Numbered from the stretch's first letter, positions 42,044 through 51,099 are shown. The stretch: 51,466 bases of DNA from an uncultured Parabacteroides sp. (GCA_934725305.1 CAKVBA010000017.1:1-51466); one strand, 5' to 3'. A program made the numbers and translations. Notes: generated from the sequence alone by a model not told the origin.

Positions 42044-42640
42044 ATGAAATTTCATACTAAAATATTTGCTGCAACACATAACTGGCAATTACCATACCAG
42101 GGATGTACACTTATATCTGAACCATTTCTACAAGATAGCTATTTCCAACGTTCTGTCGTCTTATTGGTTGAACATTCCCGGGAAGAATCGGTAGGAATCA
42201 TACTAAACAAAAAAACGAATCTATTCCTCAACACGTTTGTGCCGGAACTGAAAGAGGCCATACCTATTCCTCTCTACTTAGGCGGTCCGGTCAGCAAGAA
42301 CCATCTGTTCTTTATTCATACGTTAGGCGACCTGATTGTACCTAATTCCTATAAAATAAATGAGCATCTCTACTTTGGCGGACAGTTCGAAGCTATCAAG
42401 AGATATATTCAGAAGGGATATTCCTTTGAGGGAAAGGTAAAATTCTTCCTTGGCTATTCCGGCTGGAGCGAAGGCCAATTGGAACAGGAACTTGCACAAG
42501 ACTCGTGGATGGTCTGCTCTCAAACAGACCCCAATCTGATGGTTGGTGAAGGAGAAGGTTTCTGGAAAGAATCGGTCAATCTGCTGGGCAACGACTATGA
42601 GCAATGGACTCTCTATCCCAAAGATCCGGCCTTGAACTAA
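42044..42640 (+). CDS. YqgE/AlgH family protein
   Basis: A 198-residue cytoplasmic protein of the conserved YqgE/AlgH family, whose biochemical role is unsettled despite an old link to alginate regulation. Family signatures: GCTLISEPFLQDSYFQRSVV, LLVEHSREESVGIILNK, YLGGPVSKNHLFFIH and FFLGYSGWSEGQLEQEL. The start has no clear ribosome-binding site, as is usual in this window. It converges on the GNAT gene. Confidence 0.95.
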   Translation: MKFHTKIFAATHNWQLPYQGCTLISEPFLQDSYFQRSVVLLVEHSREESVGIILNKKTNLFLNTFVPELKEAIPIPLYLGGPVSKNHLFFIHTLGDLIVPNSYKINEHLYFGGQFEAIKRYIQKGYSFEGKVKFFLGYSGWSEGQLEQELAQDSWMVCSQTDPNLMVGEGEGFWKESVNLLGNDYEQWTLYPKDPALN

Positions 42641-42644
42641 AACG

Positions 42645-42675
42645 GTATGTCATAATTGCAAACTGCTGCGTTGCT
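42645..42675 (+). repeat. CATAATTGCAAAC repeat, fourth copy
   Basis: TATGTCATAATTGCAAACTG then CTGCGTTGC. It lies between two convergent genes at the end of the YqgE gene, as the other copies lie near gene ends. Confidence 0.5.
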
Positions 42676-42677
42676 TT

Positions 42678-43193
42678 TCAAATCAAACATTGCATGATCC
42701 ACACGTCGGAATATCCATCCGGCGTAGCGACCCATTGCGACAACACTCCGGCATGCACAAAGCCATTGCTCCGGAACAGTGCAATACTGGCCACATTCTC
42801 TTTCTGCACATGTACATACAGCTGATGCAGATGCAGGAAACGGAAGGCATACTCTTTGATCAGCATCAACGCCTCAGAAGCAATGCCTTGGCGCTGATGT
42901 GCCGGATCGATCAAAACTCCTACTGCTGCCCGCCGATTATGAGGATCAAAGTCATAGAGATCGATCATGCCAACCGTCTCGGACGTGGGAAGCCAAACAA
43001 TCATAAATCGCAGTTGACGCAGCTCATAGATGTTACGATGAGATTCCGCGATATATTCTTTCAACACGAAACGGGAAAAGGGCGAAACAGTTGCCCCCAC
43101 ATGCCATAAGGTTGTGTCGTTTTCCCACTGATAAAGCAACCCCAGATCCTCCGGTTCCAAGGCACGAAGACGAATCTTATCATTTGCTAACAT
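42678..43193 (-). CDS. GNAT family N-acetyltransferase
   Basis: Acetyl-CoA-dependent acetyltransferase of the RimJ/SpeG-like branch. It has 171 residues, starting MLANDKIRLRALEPEDLGLLYQWEND, here quoted to show the typical LRALxPxDxxxLYxWEND opening. Motif A, which binds the CoA pyrophosphate, is VGVLIDPAHQRQGIASEAL. The end has the HQLYVHVQKENVASIALFRS strand-helix, then NGFVHAGV. The substrate is unknown. The gene is 7 bp after the glycosyltransferase gene, third in the recR operon. Confidence 0.92.
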   Translation of the reverse strand: MLANDKIRLRALEPEDLGLLYQWENDTTLWHVGATVSPFSRFVLKEYIAESHRNIYELRQLRFMIVWLPTSETVGMIDLYDFDPHNRRAAVGVLIDPAHQRQGIASEALMLIKEYAFRFLHLHQLYVHVQKENVASIALFRSNGFVHAGVLSQWVATPDGYSDVWIMQCLI

Positions 43194-43200
43194 AACATGA

Positions 43201-44376
43201 TCATTTTCCGGGCGACACCAATCGGCCGCTCTGCATTGTATAAATATGATATACCGATCTTTTGTTGGGCATCTTGTCCATCAACAGAAAAAGCTGCTCA
43301 AAACGCACATCCGGATAACAGACGGCATAGTCTGTGATGCCTTCAGACTGCCGGCTGCCGATAAGATCCACAGCCTGACAACTGTCTATGTTCCACCATG
43401 AGACCGACTCACAATCGGGCATCTGTTGCATACAGGCAGCCTTCACCTCGTTCAAATGCACTTGACGACACACGACCAACAGATGACGATGCTTGACCTT
43501 GGGCTTATGCTTCACCCGGAAAGGCGCCAACAATGAGGCCAACAGAGCTTTCAGGAAAACGGCCGTACGAATCAATCCTTCCATCAGCCATCCGGAATGT
43601 GGATAATATTTGCGGAAAAAGATAATCATTGCCCCATAAAAGGCCTTGATATACTTCATGTCGCCATGTTTGGTGCTTTCTCCTTTGTAGTGCAACATCC
43701 GTTCGGGTATATAGTAATTCTGATAACCGCCCAATACCAAGCGGTAAGAGAGGTCGATATCTTCGCCATACATAAAGAATGATTCATCCAACAGACCTAC
43801 ACGATCCAACGCCTCGTGACGCATCAGCATGAATGCACCGGCCAGCACATCCACCTTATGAAGCTTTTTTTCATCTAAATAACGAAGGGCATATCGGGAA
43901 AAACGGGGCGAATTGGGAAACAGACTGGAGAGCCCGAACAATTTGCAGAACGAAACCCAGGGCGAAGGGAACGAACGTTTACTCTCGGGCAGAAACAGTC
44001 CATGCCCATCTATCATCTTCACGCCAATACCACCGGCTTCGGGATGTTCGTCCATAAAGAGACAGAGCGAACGCAGACTGTCCTCTCCGATCACGGTGTC
44101 CGGATTGAGCAACAACACATACTTGCCCCGACAGATACGAATGGCCTGATTATTGGCCTTGGCAAAGCCGGGATTGTCTCTATTCTCGATAAAGGAGACC
44201 TGAGGGAAGCGAGGCTTCAGATAAGCCATAGAATCGTCGGTCGAATTATTATCTACCACAAACACCTCACCCGACAGACCGCTCATCGCAGCCTGCACCG
44301 AATAGAGGCACTGCTCAACAAAATACTTCACATTATAGTTGACAATCACCACCGATATTTTGACATCTTCATACAT
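43201..44376 (-). CDS. Family 2 glycosyltransferase
   Basis: GT-A fold transferase, rhamnosyltransferase-like, facing the cytoplasm. N-terminal VVIVNYNVKYFVEQCLYSV, donor-binding VVDNNSTDDS and the metal site in LLLNPDTVIGED. GEDIDLSYRLVLGGY is the acceptor/ED-x-D region. A hydrophobic segment near residue 265-290 (IRTAVFLKALLASLLAPF) anchors it to the membrane. The C-terminal 100 residues form an extra domain I do not recognise. It lies 21 bp after recR. A role in surface glycan synthesis is likely, but the acceptor is unknown. Confidence 0.93.
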   Translation of the reverse strand: MYEDVKISVVIVNYNVKYFVEQCLYSVQAAMSGLSGEVFVVDNNSTDDSMAYLKPRFPQVSFIENRDNPGFAKANNQAIRICRGKYVLLLNPDTVIGEDSLRSLCLFMDEHPEAGGIGVKMIDGHGLFLPESKRSFPSPWVSFCKLFGLSSLFPNSPRFSRYALRYLDEKKLHKVDVLAGAFMLMRHEALDRVGLLDESFFMYGEDIDLSYRLVLGGYQNYYIPERMLHYKGESTKHGDMKYIKAFYGAMIIFFRKYYPHSGWLMEGLIRTAVFLKALLASLLAPFRVKHKPKVKHRHLLVVCRQVHLNEVKAACMQQMPDCESVSWWNIDSCQAVDLIGSRQSEGITDYAVCYPDVRFEQLFLLMDKMPNKRSVYHIYTMQSGRLVSPGK

Positions 44377-44397
44377 AGCGTTTGGATATAGTCTTGC

Positions 44398-45024
44398 TTA
44401 CATCTTTAAAGAATCATTGAAATTGGTGCGGCTCACGATGGAACGTCCCAACGTAATCTCGTCGGCATATTCAATCTCATCTCCGATAGAGACTCCGCGG
44501 GCAATCACTGTCACCTTTACATCATAGGGTTGTAACTTCCGATAGATAAAGAAGTTGGTTGTTTCGCCCTCCATCGTGGTGCTCAAGGCCAAGATCACCT
44601 CTTTTACCTCACCTGCGGCCACACGCTGCACCAGGCTATCCAGCTGCAAGTCTGACGGACCGATGCCATCTACCGGCGAAAGAATACCACCCAGCACATG
44701 ATAGACTCCTTGAAACTGGCCGGTGTTCTCGACGGCCATCACCTCCTTGACATTCTCCACCACACAGACCGTTGACTGGTCGCGGCGCGGATCGGAACAG
44801 ATAGCACACAACTCATCATCACAGATATTGTGACACACCTTACAATACTTCACCTCACGACGCAGCGAAAGCAACGCCGATGCAAAGCTCTCGGTATAGG
44901 CCGGCTCACGACGTAACATATACAATGCCAAGCGAAGAGCTGTCTTGCGCCCGACTCCCGGCAACGAGGCCAGCTCATTTACGGCATTCTCCAACAAAAC
45001 AGACGGATACTTCTGACTCATCAA
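44398..45024 (-). CDS. recR: Recombination mediator RecR
   Basis: Works with RecO (and RecF) to load RecA on gapped DNA. The 208 residues show the helix-hairpin-helix [20 protein letters not shown], the four-Cys zinc finger [16 protein letters not shown] and the Toprim domain ([14 protein letters not shown], then [20 protein letters not shown]). The length is typical. It is the first gene of a recR-GT2-GNAT operon, divergent from the ABC-F gene. Confidence 0.97.
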   Translation of the reverse strand: MMSQKYPSVLLENAVNELASLPGVGRKTALRLALYMLRREPAYTESFASALLSLRREVKYCKVCHNICDDELCAICSDPRRDQSTVCVVENVKEVMAVENTGQFQGVYHVLGGILSPVDGIGPSDLQLDSLVQRVAAGEVKEVILALSTTMEGETTNFFIYRKLQPYDVKVTVIARGVSIGDEIEYADEITLGRSIVSRTNFNDSLKM

Positions 45025-45109
45025 TTCTTCCTTTTACTGATTCTGACGCATCTTTTGAGGCGGCATCCCAACAACATTCCGGCACACCTCAAAAGCAGTT
45101 TTGAAAGGA

Positions 45110-45177
45110 CAAACTTACAGAAAAAGGTTCTATTTTCAGCTCTATCCTCCAAAAATCGAACCTTTTTTGTAATTTTG
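45110..45177. promoter_or_regulatory. Divergent promoters of recR and the ABC-F gene framed by an inverted repeat
   Basis: TAAGTTTG (45117-45110, minus strand) faces recR and TAATTTTG (45170-45177, plus strand) faces the ABC-F gene. Between them, the perfect 10-bp arms AAAAAGGTTC (45121-45130) and GAACCTTTTT (45158-45167) each end a few bases upstream of one -7 box. Confidence 0.55.
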
Positions 45178-45221
45178 TTCTCTCTATTTTTCTTTAAAGC
45201 ACATATATATAATATACCTAT

Positions 45222-46859
45222 ATGATTTCAATAGACGGACTAACGGTTGAGTTTGGAGGAACAACTCTGTTCTCAAATGTCTCTTTTGTAGTGAATGAAA
45301 AAGACCGCATCGCCCTGATGGGAAAGAATGGTGCCGGCAAATCTACCCTGCTGAAGATTTTAGCAGGCGTGCGCGAACCGACTCGTGGCCAAGTATCAGC
45401 TCCCAAAGACACAGTCATCGCCTATCTGCCTCAGCACCTGATGACAGAAGACGGACGCACTGTGTTTGAAGAGACCGCACAAGCTTTTGCCCATCTACAC
45501 AAGATGGAGGCCGAAATAGAATCGCTGAACAAAGAGCTGGAGACGCGCACCGATTATGAATCAGACAGCTATATGGAGCTGATCGAACGTGTATCTACCT
45601 TGAGCGAGAAGTTCTACTCCATCGAAGAGACCAATTATGACGCTGACATCGAAAAGACATTGTTGGGTTTAGGTTTCAAACGTGAGGACTTCAGCCGTCA
45701 GACCAGTGAGTTCAGTGGCGGATGGCGTATGCGTATCGAATTGGCCAAGCTCCTGTTGAAGAAACCGGATGTGTTGCTGCTCGACGAGCCGACCAACCAT
45801 CTGGATATAGAATCTATCCAATGGCTTGAAGATTTCTTGATTGATAATGGACAGGCGGTAATCGTGATCAGTCACGACCGTGCTTTTGTCGATCACATTA
45901 CCACCCGCACGATTGAAGTAACGATGGGCCGTATCTATGACTATAAGGTAAACTATAGTCAATATCTGCAGCTACGCAAAGAGCGCCGCGAACAGCAGCA
46001 AAAGGCCTATGATGAACAGCAGAAGTTCATTGCCGAGACCAAAGAGTTTATCGAACGGTTCAAAGGAACCTATTCCAAAACATTGCAGGTGCAGAGCCGC
46101 GTGAAGATGTTGGAGAAGCTGGAGATTCTGGAGGTGGACGAAGAGGACACATCGGCTTTGCGCCTGAAATTTCCCCCTTCACCTCGTTCAGGTTCATATC
46201 CGGTCATCATCGAGAATGTTGCCAAGAGCTATGGAGATCACTTAGTGTTCCAAAATGCCAACCTGACCATTGAAAGAGGTGATAAAATCGCTTTTGTCGG
46301 ACGTAATGGTGAGGGTAAATCCACACTGGTCAAGTGTATCATGAAAGAGATTGAACATCAAGGAACACTGACGATAGGACATAATGTAATGATTGGCTAC
46401 TTCGCCCAAAACCAAGCCTCTATGCTGGATGAAAACCTGACTGTGTTCCAGACCATCGATGATGTGGCACAGGGAGAAATCCGCAACAAGATAAAAGATC
46501 TGCTGGGAGCCTTTATGTTTGGCGGAGAAAATTCGGCGAAGAAGGTCAAAGTGCTTTCCGGAGGAGAACGCACCCGATTAGCGATGATCAAGCTGTTGCT
46601 CGAGCCAGTCAATCTGTTGATTCTCGACGAGCCGACCAACCACTTGGACATGAAGACCAAAGACATCCTGAAGCAGGCATTGCTGGATTTCGACGGCACA
46701 CTGATCGTTGTATCACACGACCGTGACTTCCTTGACGGACTGGTAAGCAAGGTATATGAGTTCGGCAATCAAAAAGTCACCGAACATCTTGAGGGCATCT
46801 ACGAATTTATGCAACGCAAAAAGATGGAAAATCTACGCGAGCTGGAGCGTAAGAACTAA
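45222..46859 (+). CDS. ABC-F family ATPase (ribosome-associated)
   Basis: Soluble tandem ATPase of the ABC-F class, which binds the ribosomal E site and affects elongation or antibiotic protection. First cassette: Walker A GKNGAGKST, signature FSGGWRMR, Walker B VLLLDEPTNHLD. The P-site tRNA-interaction linker lies at about 240-310 (QQQKAYDEQQKFIAETKEF). Second cassette: Walker A GRNGEGKST, signature LSGGERTR, Walker B LLILDEPTNHLD. With 545 residues and no C-terminal coiled-coil extension it resembles the YbiT group, a housekeeping translation factor rather than a drug-resistance form. Its stop codon overlaps that of the convergent DUF3943 gene. Confidence 0.94.
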   Translation: MISIDGLTVEFGGTTLFSNVSFVVNEKDRIALMGKNGAGKSTLLKILAGVREPTRGQVSAPKDTVIAYLPQHLMTEDGRTVFEETAQAFAHLHKMEAEIESLNKELETRTDYESDSYMELIERVSTLSEKFYSIEETNYDADIEKTLLGLGFKREDFSRQTSEFSGGWRMRIELAKLLLKKPDVLLLDEPTNHLDIESIQWLEDFLIDNGQAVIVISHDRAFVDHITTRTIEVTMGRIYDYKVNYSQYLQLRKERREQQQKAYDEQQKFIAETKEFIERFKGTYSKTLQVQSRVKMLEKLEILEVDEEDTSALRLKFPPSPRSGSYPVIIENVAKSYGDHLVFQNANLTIERGDKIAFVGRNGEGKSTLVKCIMKEIEHQGTLTIGHNVMIGYFAQNQASMLDENLTVFQTIDDVAQGEIRNKIKDLLGAFMFGGENSAKKVKVLSGGERTRLAMIKLLLEPVNLLILDEPTNHLDMKTKDILKQALLDFDGTLIVVSHDRDFLDGLVSKVYEFGNQKVTEHLEGIYEFMQRKKMENLRELERKN

Positions 46860-48349
46860 ATGCTTACGCCCAAACTGAGTACCACGTCATACGTTGAACT
46901 ATTAATATCGTCATAGTATTTGTAGTGCGTATGGCGTGAAAAGTACCGGTTGCTCAACACCACATTCCAACGGTCGCAGAAACGATAAAACAGTTTGGAA
47001 GAAAAGACGGTCAGACGAGCATTGCCGGCATCACCCTGCACATTCAGTGTGGCCAAATCATCCCGATTCCAATCGATGCCAGGCTCATATCCTTTCCATG
47101 TGAAAATATGATAGTTTTCCAGATTCAACAACAATCCTACCTTCTGCTTATAGGCCAATCCAACAAACGCCTTCGCACTATAACCGCTACCCAGATTATA
47201 GTCGCGCTCCTCGAGTTTCAGATAGTCAGAGATGCTGGCACCCAACGCTACGCCCGTCAGATAAAACTCACCGAAGATATCCACCGGATCTCGCAACGAA
47301 GCCTTCTTATAATAGATTAGACCACCGCCGGCAGCCGCAGCCTCAGAGATACGATATGGAGCGCACTCCTTGTCTGCATGAGAACGGAGTGCAGAATCAT
47401 AGTAGTCGAAATGCTGGAATATACCGGCAGCCAAAGAACGATTGCCCTTCTGCCAGACACGTTTACCCCAAATAGCACCCACTGCATTCACCTGACTGAA
47501 CAAAGGTTGTGTAGAGAAGAAGTCCATTCCCATGCGAAACTGAAACCATTCGTATGGCGAATAGTATTCATCATTGAACGGATCACCATAATCCAGCCGG
47601 AAGAAGACATTCATACTGGTTGTACCATGCTTGGTTCCCTCCTGCTCTGCCAGGAAACGCGGTCCGACACTCACGATAAAGTTGACCGGCACAGAGGTGT
47701 ATTGACGACCCTTTGACGGTCTGAACTTCCAAGCGTCACCCGACAGCAAACGGTTGAAAGCACGTACCGGCGAGAGCACACCCACCAACAATTCGCGTCC
47801 CACACGCTCCCATCCAGTTGAGCGGTTATCAATAAACAGGTCCGACAGACGATAAGTTATTTCACCCAGCTCGATACCACCGAATGTAGTAGCCAACATA
47901 TCATTGATTGAAGGCGGCTCGGCCTCCATAAAGAACTCCCACATCAAACTACCACCGGCTGCAAAAGGGATTGACTGCCAAATGTTCATACCATTGCTAC
48001 GTGCAGCATTGTAATAAAGAGAACCATGATAAGGATGCGAGAACAGATTGGTAGAGAACTTATCCGTATCCCAAACCGGTCCTTTACGGAAGTTGCTCTT
48101 GATCGTATGACCATTGATATGGGCAAAGTCTTCATTCATCACAAAGCGGTCAAATCCCCACACCAACATATTAAGTCCAAACACTTCAGAAGCGGCATGC
48201 CACGGTTTCTTAGGAGCAAAATAGGCTGTGTCACTCACATAATTTCTCGGTTTCGTCACCGGCAAATGCTGGGCAAATGCACCATGTACCATCAATATAC
48301 CCAAGGCAATCAGTCCAACCACTCTATTCCATCTCATACGCATAGTCAT
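46856..48349 (-). CDS. DUF3943 protein, probable outer-membrane barrel
   Basis: About 497 residues of the DUF3943 family. I start at ATG 48349 (another ATG at 48337, MRWNRVVGLIALGI, is equally good). The longer frame to 48379 overlaps the -7 box at 48373-48380. The signal peptide is cut after HGAFAQ. The DUF3943 core (about residues 45-190) includes FGLNMLVWGFDRFVMN, HPYHGSLYYNAARSNG and FGGIELGEITYRLSD. The rest alternates like a beta-barrel (MGMDFFSTQPLF, GLAYKQKVGLLLNLENY). Its function is not known. Its stop codon shares bases with that of the ABC-F gene (CTAA). Confidence 0.87.
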   Translation of the reverse strand: MTMRMRWNRVVGLIALGILMVHGAFAQHLPVTKPRNYVSDTAYFAPKKPWHAASEVFGLNMLVWGFDRFVMNEDFAHINGHTIKSNFRKGPVWDTDKFSTNLFSHPYHGSLYYNAARSNGMNIWQSIPFAAGGSLMWEFFMEAEPPSINDMLATTFGGIELGEITYRLSDLFIDNRSTGWERVGRELLVGVLSPVRAFNRLLSGDAWKFRPSKGRQYTSVPVNFIVSVGPRFLAEQEGTKHGTTSMNVFFRLDYGDPFNDEYYSPYEWFQFRMGMDFFSTQPLFSQVNAVGAIWGKRVWQKGNRSLAAGIFQHFDYYDSALRSHADKECAPYRISEAAAAGGGLIYYKKASLRDPVDIFGEFYLTGVALGASISDYLKLEERDYNLGSGYSAKAFVGLAYKQKVGLLLNLENYHIFTWKGYEPGIDWNRDDLATLNVQGDAGNARLTVFSSKLFYRFCDRWNVVLSNRYFSRHTHYKYYDDINSSTYDVVLSLGVSI

Positions 48350-48372
48350 TAAAACAACACATTCAAGTGTTG

Positions 48373-48380
48373 CAAACATA
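48373..48380 (-). promoter_or_regulatory. -7 box of the DUF3943 gene
   Basis: TATGTTTG on the minus strand, 23 bp before ATG 48349. Confidence 0.5.
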
Positions 48381-48456
48381 TATATAATAAACAGCTTCCT
48401 ATTCGTTTAGTTTAAATTATTGTTAGGTAGAATCTACAACATAAGAAACTATTCTT

Positions 48457-48464
48457 TATTTTTG
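48457..48464 (+). promoter_or_regulatory. -7 box of the TRIC-type channel gene, giving a near-leaderless mRNA
   Basis: TATTTTTG ends only 14 bp before the ATG at 48479, so the predicted leader is about 5-9 nt. Confidence 0.5.
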
Positions 48465-48478
48465 CAAGAAAAAACAAA

Positions 48479-49090
48479 ATGATAGATTTTGTCACATTTT
48501 GCGACTACGCCGGAACATTTGCCTTTGCCATTAGTGGCATCCGATTGGCATCAGCTAAACAATTTGACTGGTTTGGAGCCTACGTTGTAGGCGTTGTTAC
48601 TGCCGTGGGAGGTGGTACCATTCGAGACGTTCTCTTGAATGCCACTCCTTTCTGGATGGAACAACCGTCATACTTAACTATCTCAGCTTTAGCCCTGCTT
48701 TTCGTAATTATTTTACGAAAGTATGTGATCAGTTTGAACAATACGTTCTTTATTTTCGACGCCATTGGACTGGGGTTATTTGGCTTGGTCGGCATCGAAA
48801 AGGCTTTAACATTTGGTTTCCCTATGTGGGTTGCCATCGTGATGGGAACAGTCACCGGAGCATTCGGAGGTATGATCCGAGACATACTCATCAATGAAGA
48901 GCCGCTGATCTTCCGTAAAGATATTTACGCCTTGGCTTGTGTGTTTGGAGGTGTCATTTATTATTTATGTACACTCACCCATCTCTCAACCTCGGCGACA
49001 CAAGTGATATCGGCAACCAGTATTTTCCTTGCCCGTATCATTTCGGTCAAGTACCATATAGGCATCCCTGTATTGAAGGGAGAAGAATAA
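48479..49090 (+). CDS. TRIC/UPF0126 family cation channel
   Basis: Inner-membrane protein with seven hydrophobic helices in two inverted repeats, homologous to trimeric intracellular cation channels (YicG/UPF0126). Each repeat has the kinked Gly-rich helix: VTAVGGGTIRDVLLNATPF and GAFGGMIRDILINEEPLIF. The 203-residue length is typical. Such proteins conduct K+ or other monovalent cations, or in some bacteria small amino acids such as glycine; which applies here is unknown. The 3' end of the gene holds the promoter of ansA. Confidence 0.93.
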   Translation: MIDFVTFCDYAGTFAFAISGIRLASAKQFDWFGAYVVGVVTAVGGGTIRDVLLNATPFWMEQPSYLTISALALLFVIILRKYVISLNNTFFIFDAIGLGLFGLVGIEKALTFGFPMWVAIVMGTVTGAFGGMIRDILINEEPLIFRKDIYALACVFGGVIYYLCTLTHLSTSATQVISATSIFLARIISVKYHIGIPVLKGEE

Positions 49091-49103
49091 ATTATTATAT
49101 TTG
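49073..49103 (+). promoter_or_regulatory. Promoter of ansA inside the end of the TRIC gene
   Basis: TTG (49073-49075), 20 bp, TATATTTG (49096-49103), 21 bp before the ATG at 49125. Confidence 0.7.
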
Positions 49104-49124
49104 CACTTATTGACAATATCGAAC

Positions 49125-50183
49125 ATGAATACACAGCAAGAAAGAGCCTCTATCCTTCTGATCTATACAGGAGGAACGATTGGCATGATAGAGAATCCGG
49201 AAACCGGAGTTTTGGAGTCGTTCAACTTTGAGCACCTGAGAGACAACATGCCTGAGTTGAAGAAATTGGGTTATGCCGTTTCAACACTGCAGTTCGATCC
49301 GCCATTGGACTCGTCTGAAATGGGCCCCGACTCATGGATGAAAATTGTAAAGATCATTGCAGACAACTATGCCCTATATGATGGTTTCGTTGTCTTGCAC
49401 GGAACCGACACCATGTCGTTCACGGCATCGGCTCTCAGCTTCATGCTTGAAAACCTGAGCAAGCCCGTTATCCTCACCGGATCCCAGTTGCCTATTGGCA
49501 TGTTGCGCACAGATGGTAAGGAAAACCTGATCACAGCCATCGAGATTGCAGCAGCCAAAGAGAATGGAATGCCTCTGATTCCGGAAGTATGTATCTTCTT
49601 TGAGAACGATTTGCTACGTGGTAACCGCACCAGCAAAATCAATGCAGACAACTTCAATGCTTTCCGTTCCTACAACTATCCGCCATTGGCTCACGCCGGC
49701 ATCTACATCAAGTATGACTTGGCTCAAGTATATCATCCCGTATCTCGCAAACCGCTGAGACCGCATTATCTACTGGATCGTAACATTGCTATCTTGAAGC
49801 TATTCCCGGGCATTTCGCCACAGGTTGTTGAAAGCATCTTGAACATCCCCGACTTAAAGGGTGTTGTAATGGAAACATTCGGTAGTGGTAACGCTCCTTG
49901 CGACGAATGGTTCCTGACTATGCTGAAAGACGCCGTCAACCGAGATATCGTTATTGTCAACGTAACTCAGTGTAGTGCCGGAAGCGTAGAAATGCATCGT
50001 TACGAAACCGGACACAAGTTGTTGGAAGCAGGTGTTATCAGTGGCTTTGACAGTACGACCGAAAGTGCGGTGACCAAACTGATGTTCCTTTTCGGACACG
50101 GACTATCGCCCAAAGAGGTGAAAGAGCACATGAACTGCTCATTGATTGGCGAAGTAACCATTCCCGATTCATTCCGCCCCTAA
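49125..50183 (+). CDS. ansA: Type I (cytoplasmic) L-asparaginase
   Basis: Hydrolyses asparagine to aspartate and ammonia. ATG 49125 is chosen because the -7 box covers the longer start at 49101. The two catalytic Thr triads are visible: LLIYTGGTIGMIENPETG (first Thr) and VVLHGTDTMSFTASALSFM (second Thr-Asp pair), with LTGSQLPIGMLRTDGKENL providing the Lys. It has no signal peptide, so it is the low-affinity cytoplasmic AnsA type. Its 352 residues are usual for Bacteroidetes. The YycJ-like gene follows after 45 bp. Confidence 0.95.
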   Translation: MNTQQERASILLIYTGGTIGMIENPETGVLESFNFEHLRDNMPELKKLGYAVSTLQFDPPLDSSEMGPDSWMKIVKIIADNYALYDGFVVLHGTDTMSFTASALSFMLENLSKPVILTGSQLPIGMLRTDGKENLITAIEIAAAKENGMPLIPEVCIFFENDLLRGNRTSKINADNFNAFRSYNYPPLAHAGIYIKYDLAQVYHPVSRKPLRPHYLLDRNIAILKLFPGISPQVVESILNIPDLKGVVMETFGSGNAPCDEWFLTMLKDAVNRDIVIVNVTQCSAGSVEMHRYETGHKLLEAGVISGFDSTTESAVTKLMFLFGHGLSPKEVKEHMNCSLIGEVTIPDSFRP

Positions 50184-50228
50184 ACAACCTGTTTCAATTA
50201 ATAACCAAAAAGCAGTTATGCGAAGAAG

Positions 50229-51050
50229 ATGAATCACATGAAACTATCATTTCTGAGTTTGGCAAGTGGAAGCAGTGGCAACTGCTATTATTTGGGAACA
50301 ACTGAATATGGCTTGTTGATTGATGCCGGAATCGGTATTCGTACCATCAAGAAAGTATTAAAGGATCGAAACATTGACTTTTCAAAGATCATAGCCGTGC
50401 TGGTAACGCACGACCATGCCGACCATATTAAAACAGTCGGCTATTTAGGCGAGAAGCTGTGCATACCTATCTATACAACCGAAGGTGTGCACCGCGGTAT
50501 CGACAAAAGCCGTTATGTTGAAGAAACGTTGCGTGCTTCACGAAAGATCATAGAGAAAGAAGTTCCCTTTGAAATACGAGACTTCAAAATTACCGCCTTT
50601 GAAGTACCGCACGACAGCACCGATAGTGTAGGCTATCACATCGAGTTTGGCGGACATAAGTTCACCTTCGCAACAGATGTGGGCCACATCACCGAAACTG
50701 TCAGCAAATATATATGTATGGCCAATCACCTGGTTCTTGAAACCAATTATGAAGAGGCTATGTTAAAAAATGGAACTTATCCGGCTTTCTTAAAAGAACG
50801 TGTAGCAAGTCCGACCGGTCACCTCAGCAATCAAGAGGCTGCCGAGTTTTTAGCCACTCACTACAATCCCAAATTGAAAAATATTTGGCTTTGCCACTTG
50901 AGTCGCGACAATAATCACCCGGAATTGGCCTACAAAGCAGTTGACTCTCGTTTATATCAAGAAGGGATTCGAGTAGGAAAAGATGTCACTCTAATTCCCC
51001 TAAAAAGGACTACGCCATCGGATATTTACGAATTTGACTGTTTTTTCTAA
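50229..51050 (+). CDS. MBL-fold metallohydrolase, YycJ/WalJ-like
   Basis: Zinc-dependent hydrolase of the metallo-beta-lactamase fold. Motif 1 SLASGSSGNCYYLGTTEYG is the YycJ hallmark, and the metal site is LVTHDHADHIKTV. Further ligands sit in FATDVGHITE and WLCHLSRDNNHPE. Related proteins act as 5'-to-3' exonucleases in mismatch repair (Bacillus) or influence cell-wall and cell-division signalling; no such link is visible here. Either ATG 50229 or ATG 50238 (MKLSFLSLA) may be the start; the second has the better spacing to AGAAGA. Confidence 0.93.
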   Translation: MNHMKLSFLSLASGSSGNCYYLGTTEYGLLIDAGIGIRTIKKVLKDRNIDFSKIIAVLVTHDHADHIKTVGYLGEKLCIPIYTTEGVHRGIDKSRYVEETLRASRKIIEKEVPFEIRDFKITAFEVPHDSTDSVGYHIEFGGHKFTFATDVGHITETVSKYICMANHLVLETNYEEAMLKNGTYPAFLKERVASPTGHLSNQEAAEFLATHYNPKLKNIWLCHLSRDNNHPELAYKAVDSRLYQEGIRVGKDVTLIPLKRTTPSDIYEFDCFF

Positions 51051-51068
51051 AAAAAAATCTCTGAAAAG

Positions 51069-51099
51069 TTTGCATTGTAAAAATAAACACCTATCTTTG
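51069..51099 (+). promoter_or_regulatory. Promoter of the twin tRNA-Lys genes
   Basis: TTTG (51069-51072), 19 bp, TATCTTTG (51092-51099), then CACCC and GCAATCGAGA. The -7 and start region match the tRNA-Asp promoter almost exactly. Confidence 0.8.
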
